A DNA stretch of 64,000 nt, taken from positions 186,001-250,000 of the forward strand of contig NZ_MSDO01000001.1 of the NCBI RefSeq assembly GCF_001937195.1. Reading direction: 5' to 3'. This document shows, piece after piece, positions 26,133 to 34,906 of the stretch. Below the pieces are notes generated by a model. That model was not told the origin of the DNA and searched no databases. It saw nothing but the letters and a program-made list of their open reading frames with translations. A program made the translations under genes and the position numbers. The first letter of the stretch is position 1, and every line of letters begins with the position of its first letter. The DNA is from Salinicola socius (GTDB lineage Bacteria; Pseudomonadota; Gammaproteobacteria; Pseudomonadales; Halomonadaceae).

Positions 26133-27068
26133 ATGGCTATCGTCGATCCCCGTACCGGACAGCCGCTGACCGGCCCGGAACAGAGCAATCCGAACGGCAC
26201 CGGCAGTAGCGTTGCCCCGGAGGACGTCATTGTCGACGTCACGCTGGAAAACTTTCAGCAGGTCGTGCTCGAAGGCTCGATGCAGTACCCGGTGGTGTTG
26301 CAGAGCTGGGCCAACTCGAGCGAGTCGTGCAGGGGCCTGAAGCCGGTGCTGGAAAAACTCGCTCAGGAGTACGCCGGCGCGTTCGTGCTGGCCCGGCTCG
26401 ATATCGAAGCCTTCCCGCAGATCGCGTCACAGCTTGGTGTGCGCTCGGTGCCGGACGTCAAGCTGATCTCTCAGGGTCAGCTCTATGATCATTTCCAGGG
26501 CGCGCTACCGGAGAAGCAGGTGCGCGAATGGCTGGGCAAGTACATCGAGGCGCCGGCCGATGCGTCCCAGAGCCCGGAGGAGATGGCCGAGTCGGCCTTG
26601 GCCGCCGGTGACACCGAAACTGCCGAGGCGATCTATCGGGAGCTGATCCAGCAGTACCCGGAACATCACGACTACCAGATCGATCTGGCCAGCGTGCGAG
26701 TGGCCGCCGGCCGCACCGACGACGCCAAGCAGATTCTCGACAACCTGCCGCCGGAACAGCGCGATGCCGCGAAGGCGCGCGGCGTACGTGCCCGCATCGA
26801 ATTCGGCGAGGAAGCCTTGAGTCAGGCCGACATCGACGCCCTGGGCGAGCGCGACGATAGCGAAGCGCAGTATCAGCGCGCCATGCGCCAGATTGCCGAC
26901 GGTCACTACGAAACCGGCCTCGAGGCGCTGCTGGCGGTGATGAAGCGTGATCGCGCCTACGGGGAAGACGCCGCACGCAAGACGCTGCTGCGCGTTTTCG
27001 ACGCGCTGGGTGCCGAGCATCCGCTGACCGTGGTCTACCGCCGGCGTCTGTTTGCCCTGCTCTACTGA
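26133..27068 (+). CDS. cnoX: Chaperedoxin CnoX (YbbN family)
   Basis: Cytoplasmic thioredoxin-fold holdase with a TPR tail, 311 residues. CnoX in E. coli is activated by chlorination and hands clients to GroEL. The thioredoxin domain covers about residues 35-140. The redox motif is SESC at 63-66, one cysteine only, like the SQHC of E. coli CnoX, so it is not an oxidoreductase of the WCGPC type. From about 150 come TPR-like repeats (AAGDTETAEAIYRELIQQYP). Start chosen at MAIVDPRTG. A strong terminator follows. Confidence 0.9.
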   Translation: MAIVDPRTGQPLTGPEQSNPNGTGSSVAPEDVIVDVTLENFQQVVLEGSMQYPVVLQSWANSSESCRGLKPVLEKLAQEYAGAFVLARLDIEAFPQIASQLGVRSVPDVKLISQGQLYDHFQGALPEKQVREWLGKYIEAPADASQSPEEMAESALAAGDTETAEAIYRELIQQYPEHHDYQIDLASVRVAAGRTDDAKQILDNLPPEQRDAAKARGVRARIEFGEEALSQADIDALGERDDSEAQYQRAMRQIADGHYETGLEALLAVMKRDRAYGEDAARKTLLRVFDALGAEHPLTVVYRRRLFALLY

Positions 27069-27095
27069 TCGGCGCCGATTCGGGGGGAGTCAGGA

Positions 27096-27134
27096 ACGCC
27101 CGGTCCGAGTGGAGTCTCGGGCCGGGCGTTTTTG
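27096..27134 (+). terminator. Intrinsic terminator after cnoX
   Basis: A 14-bp stem (arms 27096-27109 and 27116-27129, with one T-G pair), a 6-base loop and a run of five T. It lies between cnoX and the convergent MalY/PatB-like gene. Confidence 0.93.
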
Positions 27135-28292
27135 TCAGGCCGGTTCCGCCAGCAGCCTGTCCAGCCTCATCAGCGCCTCTTCCAGCCAGCTTCGCGGCAT
27201 CCCGAAGTTGAGCCTGACGAATCCCGGAGAGCCGAAGTCGGCGCCATCGGAAAGCGCCACGCGGGCTTCCTCCAGCAAGCGCTGCTGCGGCGATTCGGCC
27301 AACGCGCTATGGCGAAAATCCAGCCACGCCAGATAGGTCGCTTCCGGCGTCGCCATGGTCACGCCCGGCCAGCGCGAGACATGGGCCTCCACCATGGCCA
27401 GGTTGTCCCGCAGCTCGCTCAGCAGCGCCTGCCGCCAATCTTCGCACTCGGCGTAGGCGGCCAGCGATGCGCTCAGCCCGAGCACGTTGACGCCGGGCAG
27501 CAAGCCGGCGGCCGCTGCCTGGAATCGCTGGCGCAGGTCGTCGTCGGCAATGATCGCGCAGGCCGAAGAGAGCCCTGCGATGTTGAACGTCTTTGACGGC
27601 GCCCACAGCGTGACCAGGCGATCCGCCAGCGCCGGGCACAGCTGGCCCAGCGGGCGATGGGGGAGCGCCGGATCGAGAATCAGATCGCAGTGCAGTTCAT
27701 CGGAGACGACGATCAGGTCGTGCCGTACCGCCAGCTCGGCCAGCCCCTCGAGCTCATCGGGATTCCACACCCGGCCGGTGGGGTTGTGCGGATGACACCA
27801 CAGCAGGACGCGGGTGTTGGGCCGGATCGCCGCCTCCAGCGCCTCGAGATCGAGCCGCCAGGGCCCGCCGGCTGCCACGGGTTCGGCCAGTTCGAACGTC
27901 TGCGCCTCGCGTCCGGTGTTACTGGCCACGCTCAGGAACGGCGGATAGATCGGGGTCGCGGTGAGCACGCCCTGGCCGGGGTCACTGAATGCCATCGCGG
28001 CCAGGTTGAGCGCCGGTACCACACCGGGCACCCAGTGTTGCCACCGCGCGTCTATCGCCCAGTCATAGTGATGGCGGCTCCATTCGCACAGCGTCTGCTT
28101 TAGACTCTCGGAGACCCCGCCGTAACCGAACACACCATGTTCGACGCGCGTCGCCAGCGCCTCGAGTATCGCCGGCGGCGAGCGGAAGTCCATGTCGGCA
28201 ACCCACAGCGGCAGGACGTCTTCGTCGTACTGCTGCCATTTCTTGGTGGGGTGCTGGCGGCGATCGATACGCGTGGCAAAATCGAAGTTCAC
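27135..28292 (-). CDS. MalY/PatB-like cystathionine beta-lyase (PLP)
   Basis: Fold-type I PLP enzyme of the MalY/PatB family, 385 residues, the usual length. These enzymes cleave the C-S bond of cystathionine or cysteine conjugates; MalY also modulates MalT in E. coli. The PLP lysine is in APSKTFNIAGLSSA near residue 235, with NPTGRVW and SDELHCDLI before it. The frame is open 170 codons further upstream, but the family begins at NFDFATRIDRR, so I use the GTG at 28292. The start is 36 bases from a divergent gene, leaving little room for two separate promoters. Confidence 0.88.
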   Translation of the reverse strand: MNFDFATRIDRRQHPTKKWQQYDEDVLPLWVADMDFRSPPAILEALATRVEHGVFGYGGVSESLKQTLCEWSRHHYDWAIDARWQHWVPGVVPALNLAAMAFSDPGQGVLTATPIYPPFLSVASNTGREAQTFELAEPVAAGGPWRLDLEALEAAIRPNTRVLLWCHPHNPTGRVWNPDELEGLAELAVRHDLIVVSDELHCDLILDPALPHRPLGQLCPALADRLVTLWAPSKTFNIAGLSSACAIIADDDLRQRFQAAAAGLLPGVNVLGLSASLAAYAECEDWRQALLSELRDNLAMVEAHVSRWPGVTMATPEATYLAWLDFRHSALAESPQQRLLEEARVALSDGADFGSPGFVRLNFGMPRSWLEEALMRLDRLLAEPA

Positions 28293-28328
28293 GATAGTGT
28301 TCTCATCATCGGAAATGGATGGACGAAT

Positions 28329-28784
28329 ATGTGCAAGCGGCCTGACGCGCCCGACAACGTTTCCTCCCGACCTTTCTACGCTCGGGTGCTGGCCGGCAAC
28401 TCGAAACTGGTCGGCCACTGGCTGATGCTGGGGCAGGCCGATCCCGACCGGCTGGCCATGATTCTGGCCGATACCGCGCGCATCGCCAAACTGGGAGAGC
28501 CCGAGTCGACACCGGACGGCGCCACCCTGACCCACTGGAGCGGCGACGCCAGGCCGCCGCGCTGGGCCGCCAGAACGGCGCTTTTCCTGCTGGTGCAGAT
28601 GCCCGCCAAGCCCCTGCCCCGTGACGAAGACGAGGCCTGTGCCTGGGCTTATTGCTGGCTGCACAACCGTGATTTCGAAGCCTTCGAGACGGCACGTGAC
28701 AGCCTGCCCGAACATTTGCGTGACCGCCTCTCGGCACCGCTCGCGGAGGCGTGGCAGGATTTTCGCGGCCTGCGCCTGGTCTGA
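28329..28784 (+). CDS. Hypothetical protein, divergent from the MalY/PatB gene
   Basis: I do not recognise this 151-residue product. It is soluble, with no signal or membrane segment. A Trp/Cys-rich stretch DEACAWAYCWLHNRDFEAFE sits near residue 105 and a helical C-terminus follows. Two short HWL/HWS stretches are near residues 30 and 75. It is on the opposite strand to MalY/PatB and nearly back to back with it, and 11 bases from the convergent HNH gene. Codon use looks like the neighbours. The start at MCKRPDAPD is uncertain because its ribosome binding site is weak. Confidence 0.6.
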   Translation: MCKRPDAPDNVSSRPFYARVLAGNSKLVGHWLMLGQADPDRLAMILADTARIAKLGEPESTPDGATLTHWSGDARPPRWAARTALFLLVQMPAKPLPRDEDEACAWAYCWLHNRDFEAFETARDSLPEHLRDRLSAPLAEAWQDFRGLRLV

Positions 28785-28795
28785 TATCCATGAGG

Positions 28796-29143
28796 TCACG
28801 ATCCGCGGCGCCTAGCCTGACGCTTGGGCACGAAGCCATCCGGCTTGGTCGACAGCCATGCGGCGAAGGCGCGAATGTCGGGATGCGACAGCAGCGCCTC
28901 GCGGCTTGCATAATGATCGGCGAGTTCGCGTTCGCTCAGGGTACGGTGCAGATGGGAATGGCACGGCCGACAGACCCACAGCACCGCCATCTGCATCCGA
29001 TCGCGACCATGACGCTTGCGATAGCGCGGCTTGCGGTGCAACGATCTGGGAATCAGATGATGACGCGTCAACGGCGCGGCACGCTCGCAAAGCGCGCAGC
29101 ACCCGGTCGGCTCGCAGTCGGTCAGTTCGCAGTCAGTCGCCAT
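28796..29143 (-). CDS. Small HNH endonuclease-like protein
   Basis: A 115-residue protein with a zinc-bound beta-beta-alpha nuclease motif: CALCER near residue 16, TRHHLIPRSLH near 26, and CRPCHSHLH near 58. The two CxxC pairs and the HH / HxxLH residues are what is expected for an HNH fold. It does not carry a DNA-binding domain, and no restriction or phage genes are nearby. Such stand-alone HNH proteins are common in proteobacteria and their role is not known. Tail-to-tail with the preceding hypothetical gene. Confidence 0.82.
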   Translation of the reverse strand: MATDCELTDCEPTGCCALCERAAPLTRHHLIPRSLHRKPRYRKRHGRDRMQMAVLWVCRPCHSHLHRTLSERELADHYASREALLSHPDIRAFAAWLSTKPDGFVPKRQARRRGS

Positions 29144-29228
29144 CGGCAGGGAGTCTCCATAGCATGATCAGCGTAGAAACGTCCCCGGGTACTCCGCAAC
29201 CCGGTACGAGCGAGAGGCGGGCAACCTC

Positions 29229-29711
29229 GTGACGCCGGCCGTCCGGCTGCTCGAGTCGCGCAAGATTCCTCATCAGGTCACCAGCTACGAACTGAATGGC
29301 GAGTCCGACTCCCAGGGTTCCTATGGCCTCGATGCCGCACAGGCGCTCTCGCTTCCACCCGCCAGCGTGTTCAAGACACTGCTTGCGCAACTCGACGATG
29401 GCCGTCTGGTCGTCGCTCTCGTTCCCGTCGATGCCACGCTGGATCTCAAGGCATTGGCCAAGGCCGCCGGCGGGCGCAGGGGCCGCATGGCTGAAGCCGC
29501 GACGGCCGAACGCACCACCGGCTATCTGGTCGGCGGCATCAGCCCGCTGGGCCAGAAGAAGCGGCTGCCGACCTTCATCGACGAGAGCGCCATGACCCTG
29601 GCGACGATACACGTCAGCGGCGGCCGGCGCGGCCTGGAGCTATCGCTGGCGCCCAACGACCTGATCGCCCTGACCGCAGCTCGTACTGCGGATCTGGCGC
29701 GACGCGGATAA
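29229..29711 (+). CDS. ybaK: Cys-tRNA(Pro) deacylase YbaK
   Basis: Trans-editing enzyme that removes cysteine wrongly charged on tRNA-Pro, 160 residues. It matches E. coli YbaK closely: N-terminus MTPAVRLLESRKIP, active-site Lys in SVFKTLLAQ near residue 49, and GYLVGGISPLGQKKRLPTFID near 100-120. The start is a GTG at 29229 with GAGAGG upstream. It diverges from the HNH gene and is followed 7 bases later by a small gene on the same strand, so the two are probably cotranscribed. Confidence 0.94.
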   Translation: MTPAVRLLESRKIPHQVTSYELNGESDSQGSYGLDAAQALSLPPASVFKTLLAQLDDGRLVVALVPVDATLDLKALAKAAGGRRGRMAEAATAERTTGYLVGGISPLGQKKRLPTFIDESAMTLATIHVSGGRRGLELSLAPNDLIALTAARTADLARRG

Positions 29712-29718
29712 TCCCCGC

Positions 29719-30012
29719 ATGTCGATAGACTTCGACCTGTGGATCGATCCTGACGATCTCGATCGTCATCGCGCGGTCGAGCGTGTGCTGGAGCACTACT
29801 TCATGGAACGCCTGGCCGACTATCCACATCTGCGTTTGCCGGGCCCCGATCCCTACGACTATGATGCGCCGTTCAATCGACTGCACGCGGTGTTGGTCGA
29901 GCGCGCCCGCGATTACCTGCTGCGCGACTATCTCTACTCGCCCACCCCGATGCAGCTGAGCCAGGCCTTCTATCGCGCCGTGGCGCGCTCCAACAAGGTC
30001 ATACTGGACTGA
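29719..30012 (+). CDS. Hypothetical 97-residue protein downstream of ybaK
   Basis: Not recognised. A small soluble protein rich in Asp, Tyr and Arg (DLWIDPDDLDRHRAVERVLE, then DPYDYDAPFNRLHAVLVERA), predicted mostly helical. No signal peptide, no cysteine. It begins 7 bases after ybaK, and the DUF501 gene follows 48 bases later, so it may be part of a ybaK operon. A 13-bp sequence AGGTCATACTGGA occurs at its 3' end (29996-30008) and again at 30041-30053. Confidence 0.65.
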   Translation: MSIDFDLWIDPDDLDRHRAVERVLEHYFMERLADYPHLRLPGPDPYDYDAPFNRLHAVLVERARDYLLRDYLYSPTPMQLSQAFYRAVARSNKVILD

Positions 30013-30053
30013 GTCGTGGCAGGCTGAGTCGCAACGGACTAGGTCATACTGGA
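29996..30053. repeat. 13-bp direct repeat flanking the end of a small gene
   Basis: AGGTCATACTGGA at 29996-30008, covering the stop region of the 97-residue gene, and again at 30041-30053 just before the DUF501 start. Between them GAGTCG occurs twice. It looks like a small slipped duplication; no function is evident. Confidence 0.6.
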
Positions 30054-30060
30054 TTTCGCT

Positions 30061-30582
30061 ATGGTGATACACCCCAATCAGGCCCCCACCGACGAGCAGC
30101 TATCGATCATCGCCGAACAGCTGGGCCGCCCGCCCCGAGGCCTGGAGGCGGTTGCCGCCACCGATAGCCACGGCCGCCCGCTGGTGCTGCGAATGGCCCC
30201 GATCATCGACGAGGCACCGTTTCCGACGCTCTACTGGCTCTCCTGCGAGCGTCTCAAGGTCGTGCTGTCCCGCCTCGAGGCCAGCGGTGTGATCAAGGAG
30301 CTGGAGGCCCGGTTACAGCAGGATTCCGAATGGCTCGCCAGCTATCATCAAAGCCACGCCGACTATGTCCGCCAGCGCTGGGACTTCATGAGTGACGAAC
30401 AGCGCCAGGCGGTCGAGCAGCGCGGCTACTCGCAGTTGATGCGCGAGCGCGGCGTCGGCGGCATCACCAACTGGGATCAGGTGCGCTGCCTGCACACGCA
30501 GTACGCCCACCATCTCTGCGGCGACAACGCCATCGGTCGCTGGCTTGACGCAGAGCATGACGTCGCGGCCAGCATTCCCTGA
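30061..30582 (+). CDS. DUF501 family protein
   Basis: A 173-residue cytoplasmic protein of unknown function. Family markers are PFPTLYWLSCERL (about 55-67), RLEASGVIKELEARL, and the C-terminal GVGGITNWDQVRCLHTQYAHHL, with clustered His and Cys residues. In other proteobacteria and actinobacteria DUF501 genes sit near ppx or enolase; that is not seen here. It may be the third gene of a ybaK unit. No SD of quality precedes the ATG. Confidence 0.8.
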   Translation: MVIHPNQAPTDEQLSIIAEQLGRPPRGLEAVAATDSHGRPLVLRMAPIIDEAPFPTLYWLSCERLKVVLSRLEASGVIKELEARLQQDSEWLASYHQSHADYVRQRWDFMSDEQRQAVEQRGYSQLMRERGVGGITNWDQVRCLHTQYAHHLCGDNAIGRWLDAEHDVAASIP

Positions 30583-30635
30583 TCGTATGCGAGGTCCCGG
30601 CCACTCCCTTTCATTCATTTTCCAGGAGCGATAGC

Positions 30636-31178
30636 GTGAAAATCTGTGTTTATCTGGGCTCGCGCGAAGGCAACGATCCGCGGTTCGCCGAGGCGACGGA
30701 AGCGCTGGGTGCGGCGATTGCCAGACGCGGCTGGGGTCTGGTCTACGGTGGTGCCCGTAACGGTCTGATGGGCAGACTGGCCAACGCCTGCCTTGCCGAA
30801 GGCGGTGACGTGATCGGCGTGATGCCCGAACATCTGGTACAGCGCGAAGTCTCGCATCACGGCCTGAGCCGGCTGATCCGGGTCGACAACATGCACGAGC
30901 GCAAGGCGGCCATGGCCGCACATGCCGATGCGTTCATCGCCCTGCCCGGCGGTATCGGCACCCTGGAGGAGCTGTTCGAGATCTGGACCTGGCGCTATCT
31001 GGACCTGCACGGCAAGCCGATCGGCGTGCTCAATGTCGCCGACTTCTACTCGCCACTGCTGACCTTCCTCGACACCACCGTCGAGCACGGTTTCCTGGAT
31101 GTCGAAACCCGTCGCACGCTGTTTTCCGAGAGCGATATCGAGGCCTTGCTGGACCGTCTGGCCGACAGTGCAGCATGA
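30636..31178 (+). CDS. LOG-family (Rossmann) nucleotide 5'-monophosphate phosphoribohydrolase-like
   Basis: A 180-residue protein of the LOG family, of the short bacterial type (TIGR00730). The motifs GGARNGLMG (about residues 42-50) and PGGIGTLEELFE (about 103-114) form the nucleotide-binding and catalytic site that, in plant LOG proteins, releases free cytokinin from its ribotide. In bacteria many members hydrolyse AMP-like substrates, so a specific activity is not claimed. AGGAG precedes the start. It stands between a DUF501 gene and a quinone reductase on the same strand. Confidence 0.88.
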   Translation: MKICVYLGSREGNDPRFAEATEALGAAIARRGWGLVYGGARNGLMGRLANACLAEGGDVIGVMPEHLVQREVSHHGLSRLIRVDNMHERKAAMAAHADAFIALPGGIGTLEELFEIWTWRYLDLHGKPIGVLNVADFYSPLLTFLDTTVEHGFLDVETRRTLFSESDIEALLDRLADSAA

Positions 31179-31264
31179 ACGAGACCGGGCTGGAAAACGA
31201 CCGGGCTTGAGTGAAGCGATTCGAAGCTCGGTAACGCACGCCGTACCATCAAGGAGGATTACGA

Positions 31265-32236
31265 ATGCATGCCATCGCTATCGAAGCCAATCAGATGATC
31301 TGGCGCGAGCACGACGCCCCCGGCGCCTTGGGTGCCAGCGACGTGCGAATCAACGTCGCCTGGGCGGGAATGAATCGCGCCGACTTGATGCAGCGTGGCG
31401 GCAACTACCCGCCGCCGCCGGGAGAGTCCGAAATACCGGGGCTGGAAGTCAGTGGCACGATCAGCGAAGTCGGCCACGGCGTCGAGCGTTTCCGGAAAGG
31501 CGACCGGGTCTGTGCCCTGCTTGCCGGTGGCGGCTATGCCGAACAGGTCGTCGTCAATGAAGCGCAGGTGCTGCCCATTCCCCAGGGCCTGGGGCTGCGT
31601 GAGGCCGCCGCGCTGCCGGAAGTCTTCGCCACTGCCTGGCTCAACCTCTACATGGAAGGCGCCGTTCAGACCGGCCAGCGCGTCCTGCTGCATGCCGCCG
31701 CCAGCGGCGTGGGCACCGCGGCGATTCAGCTCTGCCGAGTGTTCGGCAACCCCTGCTTCGTCACCGCCGGCAGCGCCGACAAGCTGGAGACCTGCTATCG
31801 ACTGGGCGCCGACGCCGGCTGGAACCGGCATGACGGCAGCTTCGTCGAGGCGGTCAAGAACTGGGGCGGCGCCGACATGATTCTCGATCCGGTAGGTGGC
31901 GACTACATCGCCCAGGATCTGGTCGTACTGAACGCGGATGGCCGCCTGGTGCTCATCGGTCTGATGGGCGGGCTGGAAGCGCAGATCAACCTGGGCCGCA
32001 TGCTGATGAAGCGCCAGCGGGTGATCGGCTCGACCCTGCGCTCACGCTCGGCGAAGGCCAAGGGGGCGATTCTCGATGCGCTGTACGCCCACGTCTGGCC
32101 CAAGCTGGTCAGCGGCGACATCAAACCGCTGATCGCCGGGGCCTGGCCCATTCAGGAAGCGGAGACGGCGATGCAGCATCTGTCCGACAATCGCAATACC
32201 GGCAAGATCCTGCTGAGCGTCAGCGGAGAAGGTTGA
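31265..32236 (+). CDS. NAD(P)H quinone oxidoreductase, MDR family (PIG3 type)
   Basis: Zinc-independent medium-chain dehydrogenase/reductase, 323 residues. Features: GroES-like N-terminus with GMNRADLMQRGGNYPPPPG (about 36-55), EIPGLEVSG, and the nucleotide-binding LLHAAASGVGTAAIQLCR near 145. MKRQRVIGSTLRSRSA is characteristic of the TIGR02824 quinone oxidoreductases. It probably reduces quinones with NADPH. GGAGG-like site upstream. Followed after 46 bases by a convergent exonuclease gene. Confidence 0.9.
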   Translation: MHAIAIEANQMIWREHDAPGALGASDVRINVAWAGMNRADLMQRGGNYPPPPGESEIPGLEVSGTISEVGHGVERFRKGDRVCALLAGGGYAEQVVVNEAQVLPIPQGLGLREAAALPEVFATAWLNLYMEGAVQTGQRVLLHAAASGVGTAAIQLCRVFGNPCFVTAGSADKLETCYRLGADAGWNRHDGSFVEAVKNWGGADMILDPVGGDYIAQDLVVLNADGRLVLIGLMGGLEAQINLGRMLMKRQRVIGSTLRSRSAKAKGAILDALYAHVWPKLVSGDIKPLIAGAWPIQEAETAMQHLSDNRNTGKILLSVSGEG

Positions 32237-32282
32237 GGCGCCGCCGGGCCGTCGTCCACGATCAGCAGGCGATGGTGGCGAA

Positions 32283-32774
32283 CTAGTCGAGATTCAGCGT
32301 GGCTTTATAGGTCAGCTGCAACAGGCGGGCGTCGTCACCGGCACGATGACGGCGTATGTCGTGCTGCTCGGCGATCCGCTCCTTGGTCGCAGCCCAGCAC
32401 TCGGTCTGCGCCTCGCTCAGCAGTCGTCGCAGTGCTTCCAGCCGAAACCGCGGCAGCATGCCGGCCTGATCGAACAGCAGCGACAGCCAGGTATTGTCGT
32501 AGCCCCAGCTGTCGCTGTAGGCGATACCGCTCGCCGCCAGCTCGTCGTTGAGCCAGCGCGCGACTTCGATCGGTGGGTGACCTTCACGCAGCAGACGCGA
32601 TCGGGAGATGCCGTGCAGCAGTTCTGCCTTGGGATCCCAGTGCGTCCACGCCTGGATCGGCTGGATCAGGAACGCACAGCGACTGCCATCGCCACGGGCC
32701 AGGCCGATCTCGATGGGATAACTGCCACGGCCAAAGCCGGAAGCTTCGATGTCTAGCAGGGTGGGCAGCAACAC
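32283..32774 (-). CDS. DEDD-type 3'-5' exonuclease domain protein
   Basis: A small 163-residue exonuclease-like protein of the RNase T/DnaQ superfamily. Exo I is DIEASGFG at about residue 8, carrying the catalytic Asp and Glu. Exo II is in IAYSDSWGYDNTWL near residue 95, and Exo III is H..AGDDARLL near 150. The length is short for a polymerase proofreader, so a stand-alone nuclease is likely. I use a GTG at 32774, which has GAGAGGGAG 8 bases upstream; an ATG at 32806 would add 11 residues. Confidence 0.82.
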   Translation of the reverse strand: MLLPTLLDIEASGFGRGSYPIEIGLARGDGSRCAFLIQPIQAWTHWDPKAELLHGISRSRLLREGHPPIEVARWLNDELAASGIAYSDSWGYDNTWLSLLFDQAGMLPRFRLEALRRLLSEAQTECWAATKERIAEQHDIRRHRAGDDARLLQLTYKATLNLD

Positions 32775-32913
32775 GTTGCGGGCTCCCTCTCCATGATGCC
32801 GTCTCATCTTGCGACGCCGATGAGGCATCATCATGACAGCGTTGGGGCGTGACTTCATCCCGCCACCGGAGGGTGACGGGGTTCACGCGGAGTGCTCCGA
32901 CGGTTGCGGGCGG

Positions 32914-33429
32914 TCAGTGCGTGGCGAGCGCGGCAGGCGTCTCGCCGTTGGGTCCGTCTGCAGCGAGATTGTGCGCCCAGCGCTGCCATTCGTCCGCACG
33001 CACGGGATCATGAGGCAAGCCCAGCTCACCGCGGCGATACGCATCGGCCAGCCGCTGCGCCGCCTGGAGATGTCCATTCTCGCCGGATCGCGCGTACCAG
33101 GTCACCGCGTGATGCACGTTGGGCTGATACTGCGAGCAGCCCAGCTCGTAGATGCGTCCGGCCTGATACTGAGCGTGGCTGTCGCCCTGCTGGGCCGCCT
33201 GCAGCACATAGCGCGCACCGGTCGACTTGTCCCGCGGCGAGATTCCGCGATGCATCAGCACGCGACCGTAGAGCGAGCGCGCCGGTACGTGGCCGGCGTC
33301 GGCGCAACGCTTGAACCAGCGCAGCATGAAGCGCTGCTTGCCCGGCGACCCCGTCATCCAGCGCGTGTGGCTGAGCTGCGTGGCCAGCTGAAACTCGAAG
33401 CGCGTAAAGAAAGAAAACGTCTGTGGCAT
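32914..33429 (-). CDS. SEL1-like repeat protein
   Basis: A 171-residue protein with three or four Sel1/TPR-like repeats. Clear ones are ARSLYGRVLMHRGI and GARYVLQAAQQGDSHAQYQA, then AVTWYARSGENGHLQAAQRL and the following segment to about residue 145. No signal peptide is seen. Sel1 repeats bind partner proteins; no partner is suggested by the neighbours. It diverges from tas across a 344-base gap and is 139 bases from the exonuclease gene on the same strand. Confidence 0.82.
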   Translation of the reverse strand: MPQTFSFFTRFEFQLATQLSHTRWMTGSPGKQRFMLRWFKRCADAGHVPARSLYGRVLMHRGISPRDKSTGARYVLQAAQQGDSHAQYQAGRIYELGCSQYQPNVHHAVTWYARSGENGHLQAAQRLADAYRRGELGLPHDPVRADEWQRWAHNLAADGPNGETPAALATH

Positions 33430-33773
33430 AACTGACAGTGACCCTGGAGACTGGGATCCGTTGACGGTCCGAACTACCGTGTCGATCTGGACGCCTCTTG
33501 TTCTCTATGGCCGCACGCTGTCTGGACAGCAGGACAGCGTGCCGCTTTTTTACAATCCATGGCGCGTCGGAATCGACTCTACACAGGCGCGCTCGACCGG
33601 GGCCGAGCGGCGAAAGGCCGCAAGAATACGCCTGCCCGGGCAGCGACTCAACCCCTGACGCCCAGCCCTGGTTTGCCGCCTCACAGCGACGCCAGTAACA
33701 TACGATTTTCACCGCCTTTTTCGTCTCGGTCCGGTTCCTTTCGACCCGGCTTTTTTACACTCTGGAGCGCAAC
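33430..33773. other. Divergent gap between the SEL1 gene and tas
   Basis: No gene. A palindrome GCTGTCTGGACAGC (33517-33530, 6-bp arms) is followed directly by AGGACAGC, which repeats its right arm, and could be a regulator site. A TACAAT at 33551-33556 and T-rich stretches near 33710-33757 are present. I cannot assign a promoter for tas with confidence. Confidence 0.35.
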
Positions 33774-34811
33774 ATGCAGCGACGCCCCCTAGGCAATACC
33801 GACATGCAGGTCTCGCGTCTGTGCCTCGGCACGATGACATTCGGTGAACAGAACACCGAAGTCGAAGCGCACCAACAGCTCGACCGGGCCATCGCCGCCG
33901 ACATCAACTTCATCGACGCTGCCGAGATGTACCCGGTGCCGCCGAAGCCCGAGACTCAGGGGCGCACCGAAGCCTATATCGGCAGCTGGCTGCAGAAACG
34001 TGGCAAGCGCGACGATCTGATCATCGCCAGCAAGGCAGCGGGCGCCGGCCGGGGCATGGAGCACCTGCGTGGCGGCCCGCGCCATACCCGCGAGCAGATC
34101 CATCAGGCGCTGGACGCGAGTCTGAAGCGCCTGCAGACCGACTATCTCGATCTCTACCAGCTTCACTGGCCGGACCGGCACGTCAACTGCTTCGGTCAGC
34201 TGGGCTACCTGCCCGGCGACGACAGCGATGCCACACCGCTGGAAGAGACCCTCGGCGCGCTGAAAGAGGCCATGGAGGCAGGCAAGATCCGCGCCGTGGG
34301 ACTCTCCAACGACACCCCCTGGGGCGTCATGCGCTGCCTGCACCTGGCCGAGACTCAGGGCCTGCCGCGGGTCGCCAGCGTGCAGAACCCCTACAATCTG
34401 CTCAACCGCAGCTTCGAGATCGGCCTGTCCGAAATCGCTCATCGCGAGTCCGTCGGCCTGCTGGCCTACTCGCCGCTGGCGTTCGGTGTGCTTTCGGGCA
34501 AGTATCTCGACGGCCAGAAGCCAGCCAAAGGTCGGCTGACGCTGTTCGAGCGTTTCTCCCGCTACACCTCCGAACTGGCGAACGAGGCAGCGCAGGCGTA
34601 CGTCGACATCGCCCGCGAGCACGGCCTGGATCCGGCCCAGATGGCACTGGCCTACGTCACCTCGCGGCCGTTCGTCACCAGCAACATCATCGGCGCAACC
34701 ACCCTCGAACAGCTCGATGCCAACATCGACAGCGACTCGCTCACGCTTTCCGACGAGGTACTCGACGCCATCGAGAGGGTTCATCAGCGGATTTCCAATC
34801 CCTGCCCTTGA
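33774..34811 (+). CDS. tas: NADP(H)-dependent aldo-keto reductase Tas
   Basis: TIM-barrel aldo-keto reductase of the Tas type, 345 residues, close to E. coli Tas (346). It begins MQRRPLGNTDMQVSRLCLGT and has INFIDAAEMYPVPPK (catalytic Asp/Tyr region, about 50-65), the lysine in IIASKAAG near 88, and LYQLHWPDRHVNCFG near 130. Tas complements tyrosine auxotrophy in starving E. coli; the physiological substrate is unclear. GGAG stands upstream. yaaA follows about 95 bases later. Confidence 0.93.
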   Translation: MQRRPLGNTDMQVSRLCLGTMTFGEQNTEVEAHQQLDRAIAADINFIDAAEMYPVPPKPETQGRTEAYIGSWLQKRGKRDDLIIASKAAGAGRGMEHLRGGPRHTREQIHQALDASLKRLQTDYLDLYQLHWPDRHVNCFGQLGYLPGDDSDATPLEETLGALKEAMEAGKIRAVGLSNDTPWGVMRCLHLAETQGLPRVASVQNPYNLLNRSFEIGLSEIAHRESVGLLAYSPLAFGVLSGKYLDGQKPAKGRLTLFERFSRYTSELANEAAQAYVDIAREHGLDPAQMALAYVTSRPFVTSNIIGATTLEQLDANIDSDSLTLSDEVLDAIERVHQRISNPCP

Positions 34812-34906
34812 AGCTCGGCCCCGGGGCGCGTTGTTGAAACGCGATCCTGACGCTCGCCGACAGCAGCGCACCATAACGAATCGTTCACGAAACGGATAAG
34901 CACGCC

